Origin: Paenibacillus contaminans | Lineage (GTDB): Bacteria; Bacillota; Bacilli; Paenibacillales; NBRC-103111 | Length of the DNA: 64,000 nt | Direction of reading: 5' to 3' | Assembly: GCF_003285015.1 (NCBI RefSeq) | Contig: NZ_QMFB01000017.1 | Span: forward strand, 148,869-212,868 | In this document: positions 27,778 through 36,234 of the stretch, in pieces | Layout of the letters: every line of letters starts with the position of its first letter | Numbering within the stretch: position 1 is the stretch's first letter | Program-made: the position numbers and the translations under genes | The notes under the pieces: model-generated | Databases searched by the model: none | What the model was told of the DNA's origin: nothing | The model's input: only the letters and a program-made list of their open reading frames with translations

Positions 27778-27988
27778 TTTTGATCTCCTCCAGAAAATGG
27801 TGTGGTGACGTCTTTTTACGTATCCTGGCTGCAAGGCAAAGGATGTTTGCAGATCATTGGCGGACGCTGTAACCGGTTTCAATTCGGAGCTCATTTAACT
27901 TGACATTGCTAAGCCTCCCCTGCATGTTTGATTGACGGTTAAGAGAACCGGTTCGATGTGTATCGTATCATGACCGTTTTGGTGGGCC

Positions 27989-28031
27989 TATCGCCGATTT
28001 TATAAGAGGATATCCAATTTTTTTCTGGAGC
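27989..28031 (-). promoter_or_regulatory. Shared motif upstream of the beta-helix gene (site 3, minus strand)
   Basis: Read on the minus strand: AAAAATTG-N11-ATAAAATCGGCGATA. The right 15 bases are identical to site 2 (10767-10781) and the distance to AATTG is the same 11 bases as in sites 1 and 2. It faces the gene that starts at 27777. Confidence 0.5.
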
Positions 28032-28040
28032 GCTTATAGA

Positions 28041-28079
28041 GCCCGACAGCAGCTGTTATTCCTCGAATCGGGCGTTTTT
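28041..28079 (+). terminator. Orphan terminator-like hairpin in a divergent gap
   Basis: GCCCGA pairs with TCGGGC around a 21-base loop containing a CAG/CTG inner pair, then GTTTTT. It points rightward although no + strand gene precedes it, so it may end a short transcript starting in the gap or block readthrough. Confidence 0.5.
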
Positions 28080-28101
28080 GGGTAGGGAAAAACGAAGCGA
28101 T

Positions 28102-28171
28102 TTGACACTTTCCGCTTTCAATGATATGGTAACTGTAAATAGGCATTCCGCTTAAATAAAAGCGGGGTGCC
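28102..28171 (+). promoter_or_regulatory. Promoter with a leader hairpin upstream of the Cse60-like gene
   Basis: TTGACA (28102-28107), 17 bases, TATGGT (28125-28130) fits a sigma-A promoter well. The predicted transcript begins a few bases before a 12-pair hairpin (28142-28153 with 28160-28171, two G-U pairs), leaving a leader of about 165 bases before the ATG at 28303. Confidence 0.6.
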
Positions 28172-28302
28172 TTGCTCTATTTTTAATAACTTTTGACATT
28201 TAATGTTACATTTAGGGCTGTTACCTGAGGGAGGGTTGTTTCGTAGTATCGAGTAAGAGTCGGTTAGCTGCAAGACTAAACCATTTCTAGAGGAGAGATT
28301 AT

Positions 28303-28500
28303 ATGATCCAGGTGAAAGAGTTTGTCGATACGGACACTTCCTTTGCGGAGAATAAGGCGAACGAGTTTTTGGCGGGGCTTGGCGAGGATCAGGTGATCAA
28401 CGTTTGTTACGGCTCCGTCGTGAAAGGAACTCCGATGAAGACCGAGCATCAAAGAAGCACGATCCTGATCGTTTACCGAACGGGCGAAAAGGGCAAATAG
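28303..28500 (+). CDS. Cse60-like small sporulation protein
   Basis: 65 aa from ATG behind AGAGGAGAG. The sequence opens MIQVKEFVDTD, continues with an acidic helix (FAENKANEFLAGLGE), and ends with a beta-strand, RSTILIVYR. This matches the short acidic Cse60 proteins of Bacillales, described in B. subtilis as made in the mother cell during sporulation; their biochemical role is unknown. Length agrees with the family. A 52-aa membrane protein gene follows 36 bases later and probably shares the transcript. Confidence 0.7.
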   Translation: MIQVKEFVDTDTSFAENKANEFLAGLGEDQVINVCYGSVVKGTPMKTEHQRSTILIVYRTGEKGK

Positions 28501-28536
28501 CGGCATGAATATGCGTCACTGAAGGAGGTTGAGAAC

Positions 28537-28695
28537 ATGAATACGTACAAGTCGCCTCCGGGAGAAGGGAACGGCCATGCTCCGGGCGGTCCGGATAAGT
28601 ACAGCACGTTTTTCAAAGTGGTGTCGGCATGCGCCACGGTTTGTGTTGTTGCGCTTGCGATCGGCATTGTTTTCTACGCGATTGTGAACAAGTAG
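28537..28695 (+). CDS. Small single-pass membrane protein
   Basis: 52 aa. ATG follows a strong GAAGGAGG site with good spacing. A Gly/Pro-rich polar N-terminus (MNTYKSPPGEGNGHAPGGPD) leads into a helix rich in Val, Ala and Cys (residues about 27-49, VVSACATVCVVALAIGIVF) and ends INK-like (AIVNK). It is probably anchored in the membrane with a short outer tail. It was not matched to a named family. Its place after the Cse60-like gene suggests a sporulation or stress setting, but this rests on position alone. Confidence 0.65.
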   Translation: MNTYKSPPGEGNGHAPGGPDKYSTFFKVVSACATVCVVALAIGIVFYAIVNK

Positions 28696-28880
28696 CAGGG
28701 TGCAAGAGTTTTTGCGGCCTACGATAGATTTGGTCATCTGCACGGAGCGGCAAGCTCGGTGTCTCCAGAACAGCCGTAACGGTTCGGAGTGAAAACGGAT
28801 TTTCCCAATTAGCGGTGTTCAAAAAAAGTCGGCGTTTCGGCTCCATATGATTTGAACAACCTATATCAGCTTCGTTCAGC

Positions 28881-28917
28881 GGCTGTCCCTCAGATGAGAG
28901 TGGGCGGCCTTTTATTA
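28881..28917 (+). terminator. Possible terminator after the small membrane protein gene
   Basis: GGCTGTCC pairs with GGGCGGCC (two G-U pairs), followed by TTTTATT. It lies 185 bases after the stop; no gene was seen in 28696-28996. Confidence 0.4.
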
Positions 28918-28996
28918 TGCGTTTTCGGCCATGCATGAAATTTATCCCTTTGCAAATACTGTAAGCAAAAAAGTATGCAAAGGATGGTCCTAATTC

Positions 28997-29608
28997 ATGT
29001 GCGAGCGATTTACTCTTGATACCGAAGTGGACGAGCTGGTCGAGCAATTTCGGATTGACAAGGTGCTTTCCTACCGGAAGCGGGAGGACATGACGCCGGT
29101 TAATACGGTTTTTGCGATTGTTTCCAAGGATCGCGAACGGCTGCTGGACGAGTTTCGCTGGGGATTGATGCCCTTCTGGGCGTCCGACGCGATTTGCGCG
29201 GACGGCGATTCGATCGGCGAGAAGCCGGTCTACGACCGGATGATCCGTAAGCAGCGGTGCGTCATTCCTTGCAGCGGATTTTTCGGTAAATCGAAGGAAG
29301 CCGAGAGTAAGGCCAAAGTCAGAGAGGAGCCCTGCTTTACGAAGGAAGAAGGCAAGGCTTTCGGCTTGGCCGGCCTGTATGAAGTATGGGTAAGCCCGTC
29401 GGGCGAAGAATTCCGCGCTTGCACCATGCTGACCTATCCGGATCGCAGGGATTCGTCGGGCAACCGGATGCCGGTCGTGCTTCGGGAGAGCGATGTGGAA
29501 AAATGGCTCGATCCGTCGTTTAACGACAAGGATCGCGTGCAATCGCTTATGACTCCGGTTAACCTCGACCAGTTCGTTCCGCAGATGCGCAAGGTACCGG
29601 TGCACTAG
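28997..29608 (+). CDS. SRAP (YedK/HMCES-like) family protein with a degenerate active site
   Basis: 203 aa. The start MCERFTL keeps Cys2, the residue that in YedK/HMCES forms a thiazolidine crosslink with abasic sites in single-stranded DNA. The fold is recognisable through FRWGLMPFW, EKPVYDRMIRKQRCVIP and NRMPVVL. Aligned to E. coli YedK, however, the N-A-R motif (Asn75, Arg77) reads C-A-D, the GWFEW motif with Glu105 reads GFFGK, and the His160 position before the RMPVVL strand is not His. Those residues bind the abasic sugar and catalyse crosslink formation and reversal. It is either a divergent SRAP with altered chemistry or a non-catalytic paralogue. Stand-alone gene, terminator behind. 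Confidence 0.8.
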   Translation: MCERFTLDTEVDELVEQFRIDKVLSYRKREDMTPVNTVFAIVSKDRERLLDEFRWGLMPFWASDAICADGDSIGEKPVYDRMIRKQRCVIPCSGFFGKSKEAESKAKVREEPCFTKEEGKAFGLAGLYEVWVSPSGEEFRACTMLTYPDRRDSSGNRMPVVLRESDVEKWLDPSFNDKDRVQSLMTPVNLDQFVPQMRKVPVH

Positions 29609-29635
29609 GGACACATATAAGGGAGTGAATAAAAA

Positions 29636-29678
29636 GGATGTCACCGTTAGCTAAGCTTCCGGCGGCATCTTTTTTTTG
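29636..29678 (+). terminator. Terminator after the SRAP-like gene
   Basis: GATGTCACCG pairs with CGGCGGCATC (one mismatch, one G-U) around a 14-base loop, followed by eight T residues. Confidence 0.8.
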
Positions 29679-29792
29679 AAATCGTCAAAGACGTTTAGCA
29701 TTTATTGCGGTAGAGGCGCAAATCTGCAATGGGATAAAGATGTTGGTGTATAATGAAAGGAAATTACCGCCGGGCAAAGGAATGGGTTGCAT

Positions 29793-30632
29793 ATGGACAT
29801 GCTCCGTTATTTCATTGTACTGAAGCACGAAAAAATGCTTCCGCTATACATAGACAGTATCGGATTCCACGAGCAGGAAAACGTCAATTGGCCCAACGGC
29901 TACCCGTTCTACCATTGGCTGCAAACGACGGAGGGGGAAGGCAGATTTCAAGCGGCCGGCCAAAGCTTCCGCATGCCTCCGCATACCGGCGTTCTTTTAC
30001 CGCCTAACGTACCGCGTCAATATGAGGCGGTTACGCCTAAATGGCGTACCGCATGGGTAACGTTCGGCGGATCGCAGGCGCAGGCGCTTCTCGCCTCCTT
30101 CGGCTTGGCTTCTCCGTCCGCTTATACGTGGCAGCCGGGCGCCCCTTTGGATAAATGGATGATACGGATGACACGAATGTTCGCTAACGAGACAACGCCG
30201 GGACTGGACGGATCGACCCAGCTGTATCGGTTTCTCACCTATCTGAAAGCGTTCTCGCAAAATGAAAGCAAATCTTCGCAGTTTACTCATAATACGAAAA
30301 TGCAGCCGCTGCTCGAATGGCTGAACGATCATTACCAGGACTCCTCTATCGGCTTGGAACAAATGGCGAGCCGTATTGCCGTCAGTCCGCAATATATGAA
30401 CACGTTGTTTCGAACCCTGCATGGTACGAGTCCGTACGCCTATCTGATTCAGCTCCGTATTTCGAAAGCCAAAAACATGCTCGCTTCCGATCCGCACATA
30501 GCGGTGAAGCAAGTGGCCGAAAACGTCGGGTTTTACGATGCCAGCCACTTTGTCGCAACATTTCGAAAATTGGAAGGGATCACGCCCGAGCAGTTCAAAT
30601 TGCTGCATCATGGCAGCCCTCCTTTGGCTTAG
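29793..30632 (+). CDS. AraC-family transcription regulator with a cupin sensor domain
   Basis: 279 aa. The N-terminal cupin-like ligand domain (about residues 10-130, FQAAGQSFRMPPHTGVLLPP) binds an effector such as a sugar. The C-terminal double helix-turn-helix (about 178-275) shows LEQMASRIAVSPQYMNTLFR and VKQVAENVGFYDASHFVATF. Soluble cytoplasmic regulator. The start is uncertain: TTG 29787 is five bases from AAAGGA and ATG 29793 eleven; ATG was chosen. It lies directly before the SLH-anchored DUF4838 gene and may control it. A possible repressor function cannot be excluded. Confidence 0.85.
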   Translation: MDMLRYFIVLKHEKMLPLYIDSIGFHEQENVNWPNGYPFYHWLQTTEGEGRFQAAGQSFRMPPHTGVLLPPNVPRQYEAVTPKWRTAWVTFGGSQAQALLASFGLASPSAYTWQPGAPLDKWMIRMTRMFANETTPGLDGSTQLYRFLTYLKAFSQNESKSSQFTHNTKMQPLLEWLNDHYQDSSIGLEQMASRIAVSPQYMNTLFRTLHGTSPYAYLIQLRISKAKNMLASDPHIAVKQVAENVGFYDASHFVATFRKLEGITPEQFKLLHHGSPPLA

Positions 30633-30893
30633 GGGCTCGCCCGGTTTCTTTTTTTCCTATTCGGTTTCATTTCACCATATTTCCAATTCCCGCTATCGGA
30701 TGTAACCTGAACTTGTAGCAGTGAATTCATGAAGTCTAAGCGACGACTGGCCGACTGACCGGCGTCATGCAGCGAAACGCCGCGCGCCGGGAGCTGCGAG
30801 CGGCGCGAAGGCGCTCGATGCGAAAGGATTGCCGGTATTAACGGGCGAGCGGCTGAAGGAGGAGACGAACGAATGAATCGCTGTTTGCATTAA
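30633..30893 (+). other. Intergenic region before the SLH-DUF4838 gene
   Basis: No gene supported. The central part is GC-rich with several GCGCG stretches (around 30760-30810). A CcpA-type site closes the gap at 30894. Confidence 0.5.
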
Positions 30894-30907
30894 AGAAAGC
30901 GCTTACA
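30894..30907. promoter_or_regulatory. Catabolite-responsive element (cre)
   Basis: AGAAAGCGCTTACA; its complement TGTAAGCGCTTTCT matches the Bacillus cre consensus TG-N-AARCG-N-WWWCA except for the last base. It lies 46 bases before the ATG at 30953, so CcpA repression in the presence of preferred sugars is predicted. Confidence 0.65.
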
Positions 30908-30952
30908 TTATGCGAAGTAATGCATACGTCATGCTTTAGGAGGAGCAAAGCC

Positions 30953-33900
30953 ATGAACAAGAAACGATGGTTGCGGAAGTTTATTTCATTGGCGTTAACA
31001 GGATCTCTTCTATTTACATTCCCTGTTTTATCGCACGGCGAACAGGGGGAAGCCGGGAATGAGGCCGTTCTGCAGGCGGGAGCGCCGAGTGCCGACCTGC
31101 CTGGGGAAAAGGTACTTCCGGGCGATGTCACCGGTCATTGGGCGGAAAAACAGTTGGCCGAGTGGTGGGGTGGCGGACTGCTGACAGGGTATCCGGACGG
31201 TAAGGTGAAGCCTGACGAATCGATCTCGCGAGGCGAATTTATGGCACTCGTCAACCGGTTGTTCGGGTACGGGGAAACGATGCCGCTCGAATTCACCGAT
31301 GTGAAGCAGGGGGATTGGACCTACGCGGAAGCGTCCAAAGCTTTACGCGCGGGATATATGGAAGGCTATGGCAATGGCACGATTGGTGCGGATCGGCAGA
31401 TCAGCCGTCAGGAGGCGGCGGTTATCATAGCCCGTCTGTTTAAGCCGAATCAGGCGGAAGCTGGCGAAAACGCGGAACCGTTTACCGATGCCGGCCTTAT
31501 TGCGGAATGGAGCCGAACGGCGGTTGCGGATGTCGTCGGCAGTCGATGGATGGAGGGCTACGGCGATGGCAGCTTCCGGGCGGATGCTTTCATTTCGCGC
31601 GCGGAAGCGATCGTGACGATCGACCGTGCGCTGAAGTCGGGCGCTCCTCTCGTTTACGATCGGGCAGGTACATACGGACCGGAAACGGGGACTCTGGCGG
31701 TTTCCGGCAACGTAGCCGTTCGCGCGCCGGGCGTTACGCTTCGCAATATGAGCGTTAGCGGAGCGATGCTATTGGATGAAGCGATCGGAGAAGGCGACGT
31801 TCGGCTGAAAAATGTGAAAGTCGCAGGTACGACCACCGTACGAGGCGGAGGGGAGAACAGCGTTCACTTCGACAACAGCGTTATTTTCAGCTTAGTTGTC
31901 GATAAAGCTTCCGGTACCGTTCGGATTGCAGCCGAAGGCTCGACTGTTGTAGCCTCGGTTATCGTCAAATCTTCCGTCATCCTGGAGCATGCCGGGGAGG
32001 AAGGCGGCGGATTCGAAAAGGTGGAGCTGAACGAAGCGCTCCCTTCCGGAGCCCGAATCGTTCTGCAAGGAACGATCGGTACGGTGGATGTTTTAGCCGG
32101 CGGCATAAAGGCCGAATTGGCAAAAGGAACGGTAAAGCAGATGAATGTGTCCGCCGGGGCGACAGGCGTCGAACTGAATATCGGCGATACATCGGCCATC
32201 CTCTCGCTGATTGCCGACGCCGTCATAAAAGTGCTCGGCCAAGGAACGATCGAGTCGGCGGCGTTAAGCGGGAAAGCGAAGGACTCGACGTTCGAGAAGC
32301 AGCCGAAAAGCAAGTCCGAAGCGGGCTCGCCGGGCGGTTCATCGTCGCCGAGCCCGACGAGCGGAGGGACGCCGACACCGAGTCCGACGAACGGCGGCAC
32401 GTCGTCGCCGAGCCCGACGCCGTCCGCCGGTCCGCTGACGATCGTCGAAAATGGCCAGGCGGATGCGGTCGTGCTGGTCCCCTCCGGCGATAACGGCGAG
32501 CTTCGCGGCATCGCAGAAACGCTGGTCGACTATGTTCGTAAGTCGACAGGGGCCATTTTGCCGATCATGACGGAAGATGAGCTTGCTGTAAGCGGTTCGG
32601 CTGCCGCAGCTGTGAAGCTTTATGTCGGCGCAGCGGGAACGGACAGCGACCCGGCGTTCGCCGACCGGCTGACAGGCCTGTCCAAGGACGGGTTCGTCAT
32701 CAGCCCGTACGGCGGCAGCATTACGATTGCCGGGCCCAGTCCCCTTGGCACAGAGTTCGGCGTGTATGATTTTCTGGAGCGTTACGTCGGCGTGCGGTGG
32801 CTGATGCCCGGCGAAGCGGGTGAAGACGTGCCGGCACTTTCCTCGCTGTCGATACCTTCAACCGTGGTAAGGGAGCAGCCGGCGATGATTTCCCGCGACG
32901 TCGTCGGGTTTATGGGTTACCATACGCGAACTGCGGACGAAACGATCAGCAGCATCCAGCTCGATTGGGCGAAGAAAAACCGCAACAATTCGGCGATTAA
33001 TTTTCACCATAACTTGTATAGACTGTTTCCGCCATCCGAATATTTAACGACGCATCCCGAGTTTTTCCCGCATAAAGACGGACAGCCGCGCATTCCGGCT
33101 CTGAATATGGGCTGGCAGCCTTGCTTCACCGCTCCCGGAATCGTCGAAGAGGCGGTAGCGAACATTATCGCGTACTTTGACGAGAACCCCGATAAAATAT
33201 CGTATTCGCTCGGCGTTATCGACGGAGATGCCAATGGCGGCGGTTTCTGCGAAACGACCGACAAGATCAATTCGCTCGGCGTGCCCGATATGTCGGACAT
33301 TTATTACGACTGGGTGAACAAAGTGGCGGAAGGCGTGCTTCAGGTGTACCCGGATAAATATTTCGGCTTGCTCGCGTATGCCGAGGTTTTCGATCCGCCT
33401 TCCTTCAAGCTGAATCCTCGCGTTATTCCGAACATTACCGACGAGCGTTTCTCGTGGGCGGATCCGCGGCGGGAGCAGGAAGGCAAGCAGTTGATGGATA
33501 AGTGGATGCAATCCGCGGAACAGGTCGCTTGGTACGACTACATTTGGGGTTCCCCGTATGTGGTACCGCGCATTTTCAATCATCAAATGGCGGACTATTT
33601 GCGGTATGCGAAGGAGAAGGGGGTCATCGGTTATTTTGCCGAGCTGTACCCGAATTTCGGGGAAGGACCGAAGCCGTGGCTGACGATGAAGCTGCTATGG
33701 AATCCGGACCAGGATGAGGAGGCGCTTGCGCAAGAATGGTACGAACGTGCAGTCGGTGAGGAAGCCGCCGCCGATTTGAAGCAGTATTACGACCATTGGG
33801 AGCAGTTTTGGATGACGCGAAGCTTTCAGACGGATTGGTACTCCACATGGTATAACTCCAACCCGAGATATAACTTTATGCCGTTTAACAGTGCCGCCTA

Positions 33901-35743
33901 TTTGACCGACGTAACGGTGGACGATATCGAAACGAGCCGTCAGCTTCTGGAATCCGTCGTGCAAAAGGCCGGAACGCCGGAGCAGCTCGCACGCGCGCAG
34001 CTGCTGCTGCGAAGCTTCGAATATTATGAAGCGTCCGCATTGAGCTATCCGATCGCCCGGGAGATGGAAGTGCCTGCGGATACGGCGGAAGCGCTGCAGC
34101 TGATGGACGAGTTGATCCGCAGGGAAGCCAAAAATCCGGCCGCTTTGGCGGAGAAACGGCAGCAGCTCATCGACGAATTCGAAACGGATCCGATACTTGT
34201 GCATCCGATAAGGGGAGCGGTCGATCAGGGTATGACGTGGTCGGGGCAAGGCAACACGGCATTCCTGCTGCAGTGGATCGCCGGCGAGCCGGCAAACAGT
34301 CCGATTCGCGGGCATTTGCGCCAAATCGCGGACTCGGAAGGAAATTCGCCTGTCGGGTTGTATGCCGAATTTTTACTCCAGTACCCGGGCAAAATGAAGC
34401 CGCTGAACACCAACGTATCGTTCGAGGAGTTTGACGGCTCCAGTCCGATTCAATCGAAAAGCTACGGCTTCTGGTACGGCAACGAAAATCGTCCTCCGGA
34501 CGAAGTAGCCGCCCGTACGGATTCGGTTGCAAGAACAGGTAGCTACAGCATTGCGGCGAAGGGCATTACGCTTGGTTCGATTACGCAGGAGATCCGCGTG
34601 CAGGAGCCGATGGACTTCCTTGCCGCCACTGCCTATTACTATACGCCGCCGGGTTCGAACAGCAGCGGAAGGCTCCGCATTACGATGAACTTGTTTGATG
34701 AGAGTTGGAACTTTATCGGTTCGATCGCTTCCAACGATAAAATCGTGTCCGGAACGGAGGGACAATGGTCGCCTATCCGGCTCGTCGAAGCGGTTCCGGA
34801 AAGCGCCAAGGACCGGTTGAAAATCATTCAACTGCTTATCGAGCATAGGGGCTTCGCCGCAGGAGAAACCGTCTATGTCGACGATGTCGTTCTGAAAGGG
34901 GTGACGAGCGGGCAAATCTCGGCTGTGAAAGCATCGGCGGAAAACGGCTCGATCGTCGCGCTGTTAAGCGATGAGCCGAATCAGACGCCTGGCGTGAGCG
35001 ACTTTACGATAACGCAGAAGATTGGAAACGGCGAGGCCCTGTCCGTCGTTCCGTCATCCGTAAGCTGGAATGCGGCTAATTTGACCGCGACGCTGACATT
35101 ACCTGTAATACCGGCGACGGAAACGGCGCAATCGGTCGTTTACACGGTCAAATATCGCAATTCCGCAGCGGCAAATGCGGCGCCGTTTACGGTTTTGCCG
35201 TCATCCGCAACGCCGTTGGGCAGAAACACGTCCTTCGAGGATGCTTTGGCGGCGAGCCCGATCGGCACCGAGCATTGGGGCTATTGGTACAACAACGATA
35301 ATCGTACGCCGGATGAGGCTGCTTACCGGACGGATACGAAGTCGAGAACAGGCGCGGTCAGCATAGCCGCCAAGGGCATTTCGCTCGGCTCGATTCTCCA
35401 TGAAGTATACTTAACCGGTCCGATCGATTCCATCTTTGCCGGCGGTTATTATTATGCAGAACCGGGCAATACCAACGGCAAGGTGCGATTTACGATGAGA
35501 TTGTTCGACGAGAGCTGGACGGAAATCGGCTATCTGGCGTCGCCCTTCGTAAACGTAGCGGACTTGAAGGGGGAATGGCTGCCGTTTCAGCTTGCGGAAG
35601 CGATACCCGATAACATCAAGGCGCGCTTAAAGATCGTCCAGCTGTCGGTGGAGCAAAGGGAGTTCGCTCCCGGGGAAACGATCTACATCGACGATGTGAA
35701 CGTGTACGGCGTACCGTCCGGGTTGTCCTTGGCGGATAATTAA
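30953..35743 (+). CDS. SLH-anchored DUF4838-like protein with carbohydrate-binding modules (paralogue 3)
   Basis: 1596 aa. Signal peptide to about residue 32; three SLH motifs (about 57-229, with repeated GYGNGT/GYPDGK turns) that hold it on the cell wall; a beta-rich region of short repeats (about 235-450); a Ser/Pro/Thr/Gly linker (about 459-493, SPSPT units); a GH67/GH20-type N-terminal domain (about 495-630); the DUF4838 barrel (about 640-1000, FHHNLYRLFPP, GYFAELYPN); a helical part; and CBM-like module, Ig-like domain, CBM-like module at the C-terminus. The Ig-like domain matches the one at the N-terminus of paralogues 1 and 2. It is the wall-bound member of the set. ATG behind AGGAGGAG; a cre site lies just upstream. 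Confidence 0.85.
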   Translation: MNKKRWLRKFISLALTGSLLFTFPVLSHGEQGEAGNEAVLQAGAPSADLPGEKVLPGDVTGHWAEKQLAEWWGGGLLTGYPDGKVKPDESISRGEFMALVNRLFGYGETMPLEFTDVKQGDWTYAEASKALRAGYMEGYGNGTIGADRQISRQEAAVIIARLFKPNQAEAGENAEPFTDAGLIAEWSRTAVADVVGSRWMEGYGDGSFRADAFISRAEAIVTIDRALKSGAPLVYDRAGTYGPETGTLAVSGNVAVRAPGVTLRNMSVSGAMLLDEAIGEGDVRLKNVKVAGTTTVRGGGENSVHFDNSVIFSLVVDKASGTVRIAAEGSTVVASVIVKSSVILEHAGEEGGGFEKVELNEALPSGARIVLQGTIGTVDVLAGGIKAELAKGTVKQMNVSAGATGVELNIGDTSAILSLIADAVIKVLGQGTIESAALSGKAKDSTFEKQPKSKSEAGSPGGSSSPSPTSGGTPTPSPTNGGTSSPSPTPSAGPLTIVENGQADAVVLVPSGDNGELRGIAETLVDYVRKSTGAILPIMTEDELAVSGSAAAAVKLYVGAAGTDSDPAFADRLTGLSKDGFVISPYGGSITIAGPSPLGTEFGVYDFLERYVGVRWLMPGEAGEDVPALSSLSIPSTVVREQPAMISRDVVGFMGYHTRTADETISSIQLDWAKKNRNNSAINFHHNLYRLFPPSEYLTTHPEFFPHKDGQPRIPALNMGWQPCFTAPGIVEEAVANIIAYFDENPDKISYSLGVIDGDANGGGFCETTDKINSLGVPDMSDIYYDWVNKVAEGVLQVYPDKYFGLLAYAEVFDPPSFKLNPRVIPNITDERFSWADPRREQEGKQLMDKWMQSAEQVAWYDYIWGSPYVVPRIFNHQMADYLRYAKEKGVIGYFAELYPNFGEGPKPWLTMKLLWNPDQDEEALAQEWYERAVGEEAAADLKQYYDHWEQFWMTRSFQTDWYSTWYNSNPRYNFMPFNSAAYLTDVTVDDIETSRQLLESVVQKAGTPEQLARAQLLLRSFEYYEASALSYPIAREMEVPADTAEALQLMDELIRREAKNPAALAEKRQQLIDEFETDPILVHPIRGAVDQGMTWSGQGNTAFLLQWIAGEPANSPIRGHLRQIADSEGNSPVGLYAEFLLQYPGKMKPLNTNVSFEEFDGSSPIQSKSYGFWYGNENRPPDEVAARTDSVARTGSYSIAAKGITLGSITQEIRVQEPMDFLAATAYYYTPPGSNSSGRLRITMNLFDESWNFIGSIASNDKIVSGTEGQWSPIRLVEAVPESAKDRLKIIQLLIEHRGFAAGETVYVDDVVLKGVTSGQISAVKASAENGSIVALLSDEPNQTPGVSDFTITQKIGNGEALSVVPSSVSWNAANLTATLTLPVIPATETAQSVVYTVKYRNSAAANAAPFTVLPSSATPLGRNTSFEDALAASPIGTEHWGYWYNNDNRTPDEAAYRTDTKSRTGAVSIAAKGISLGSILHEVYLTGPIDSIFAGGYYYAEPGNTNGKVRFTMRLFDESWTEIGYLASPFVNVADLKGEWLPFQLAEAIPDNIKARLKIVQLSVEQREFAPGETIYIDDVNVYGVPSGLSLADN

Positions 35744-35759
35744 AGGACAGGAACTAACC

Positions 35760-35802
35760 AACCATATGCGACTTCCCCTCGTGTATGGTTTTCTTTTTTT
35801 TC
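35760..35802 (+). terminator. Terminator after the SLH-DUF4838 gene
   Basis: A 12-pair stem AACCATATGCGA/TCGTGTATGGTT (two G-U pairs) with a seven-base loop, then a T-rich run. Confidence 0.85.
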
Positions 35803-36024
35803 TTCGGCAATCCCATATTGTGCGATGTTCACCATCCTGCCTCTTCATTGGCGGTATAAGGTGAAAGGGAGGTGAGAGAAAGGGAAGGTACGTTTAGCGT
35901 CAGTCGATTATAAGGGGAGCAAAGGTGCAATCGCAGGAGAGGAGGATGTGCAATCTCACCGATATGGAGGATAAGAAAACCGATCAAAAATCAAAGCGAG
36001 TGCAAGCAGCGGCCGGACCAGGAA

Positions 36025-36234
36025 ATGGTGAACTTTGTTTGTATCGGCTGCAGGAAGAATGAGAGAATCCCACTGAGCGTAGTGAGAGATTTCGACGACA
36101 TGGATGCCGGCGATCCTGAAGTGCCGCTGCACTTTATATGCGGGGCTTGCGGAAATGAAATGTATCCGGAATATTACAAGGGGATACATGGCTTTGAGTA
36201 TCGGATCGAAGATAGGCTGGGAGTAGGGACGTAG
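36025..36234 (+). CDS. Small zinc-ribbon-like protein
   Basis: 69 aa with two Cys pairs, CIGC (residues 6-9) and CGAC (residues 39-42), separated by an acidic stretch. The spacing suits a zinc ribbon, so a small nucleic-acid or protein-binding role is possible. It was not matched to a named family. The start lacks a good ribosome site (only GGA before the ATG) and no other in-frame start was found back to the stop at 35911, which lowers confidence. It stands alone between a terminator and a 400-base gap. Confidence 0.5.
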   Translation: MVNFVCIGCRKNERIPLSVVRDFDDMDAGDPEVPLHFICGACGNEMYPEYYKGIHGFEYRIEDRLGVGT

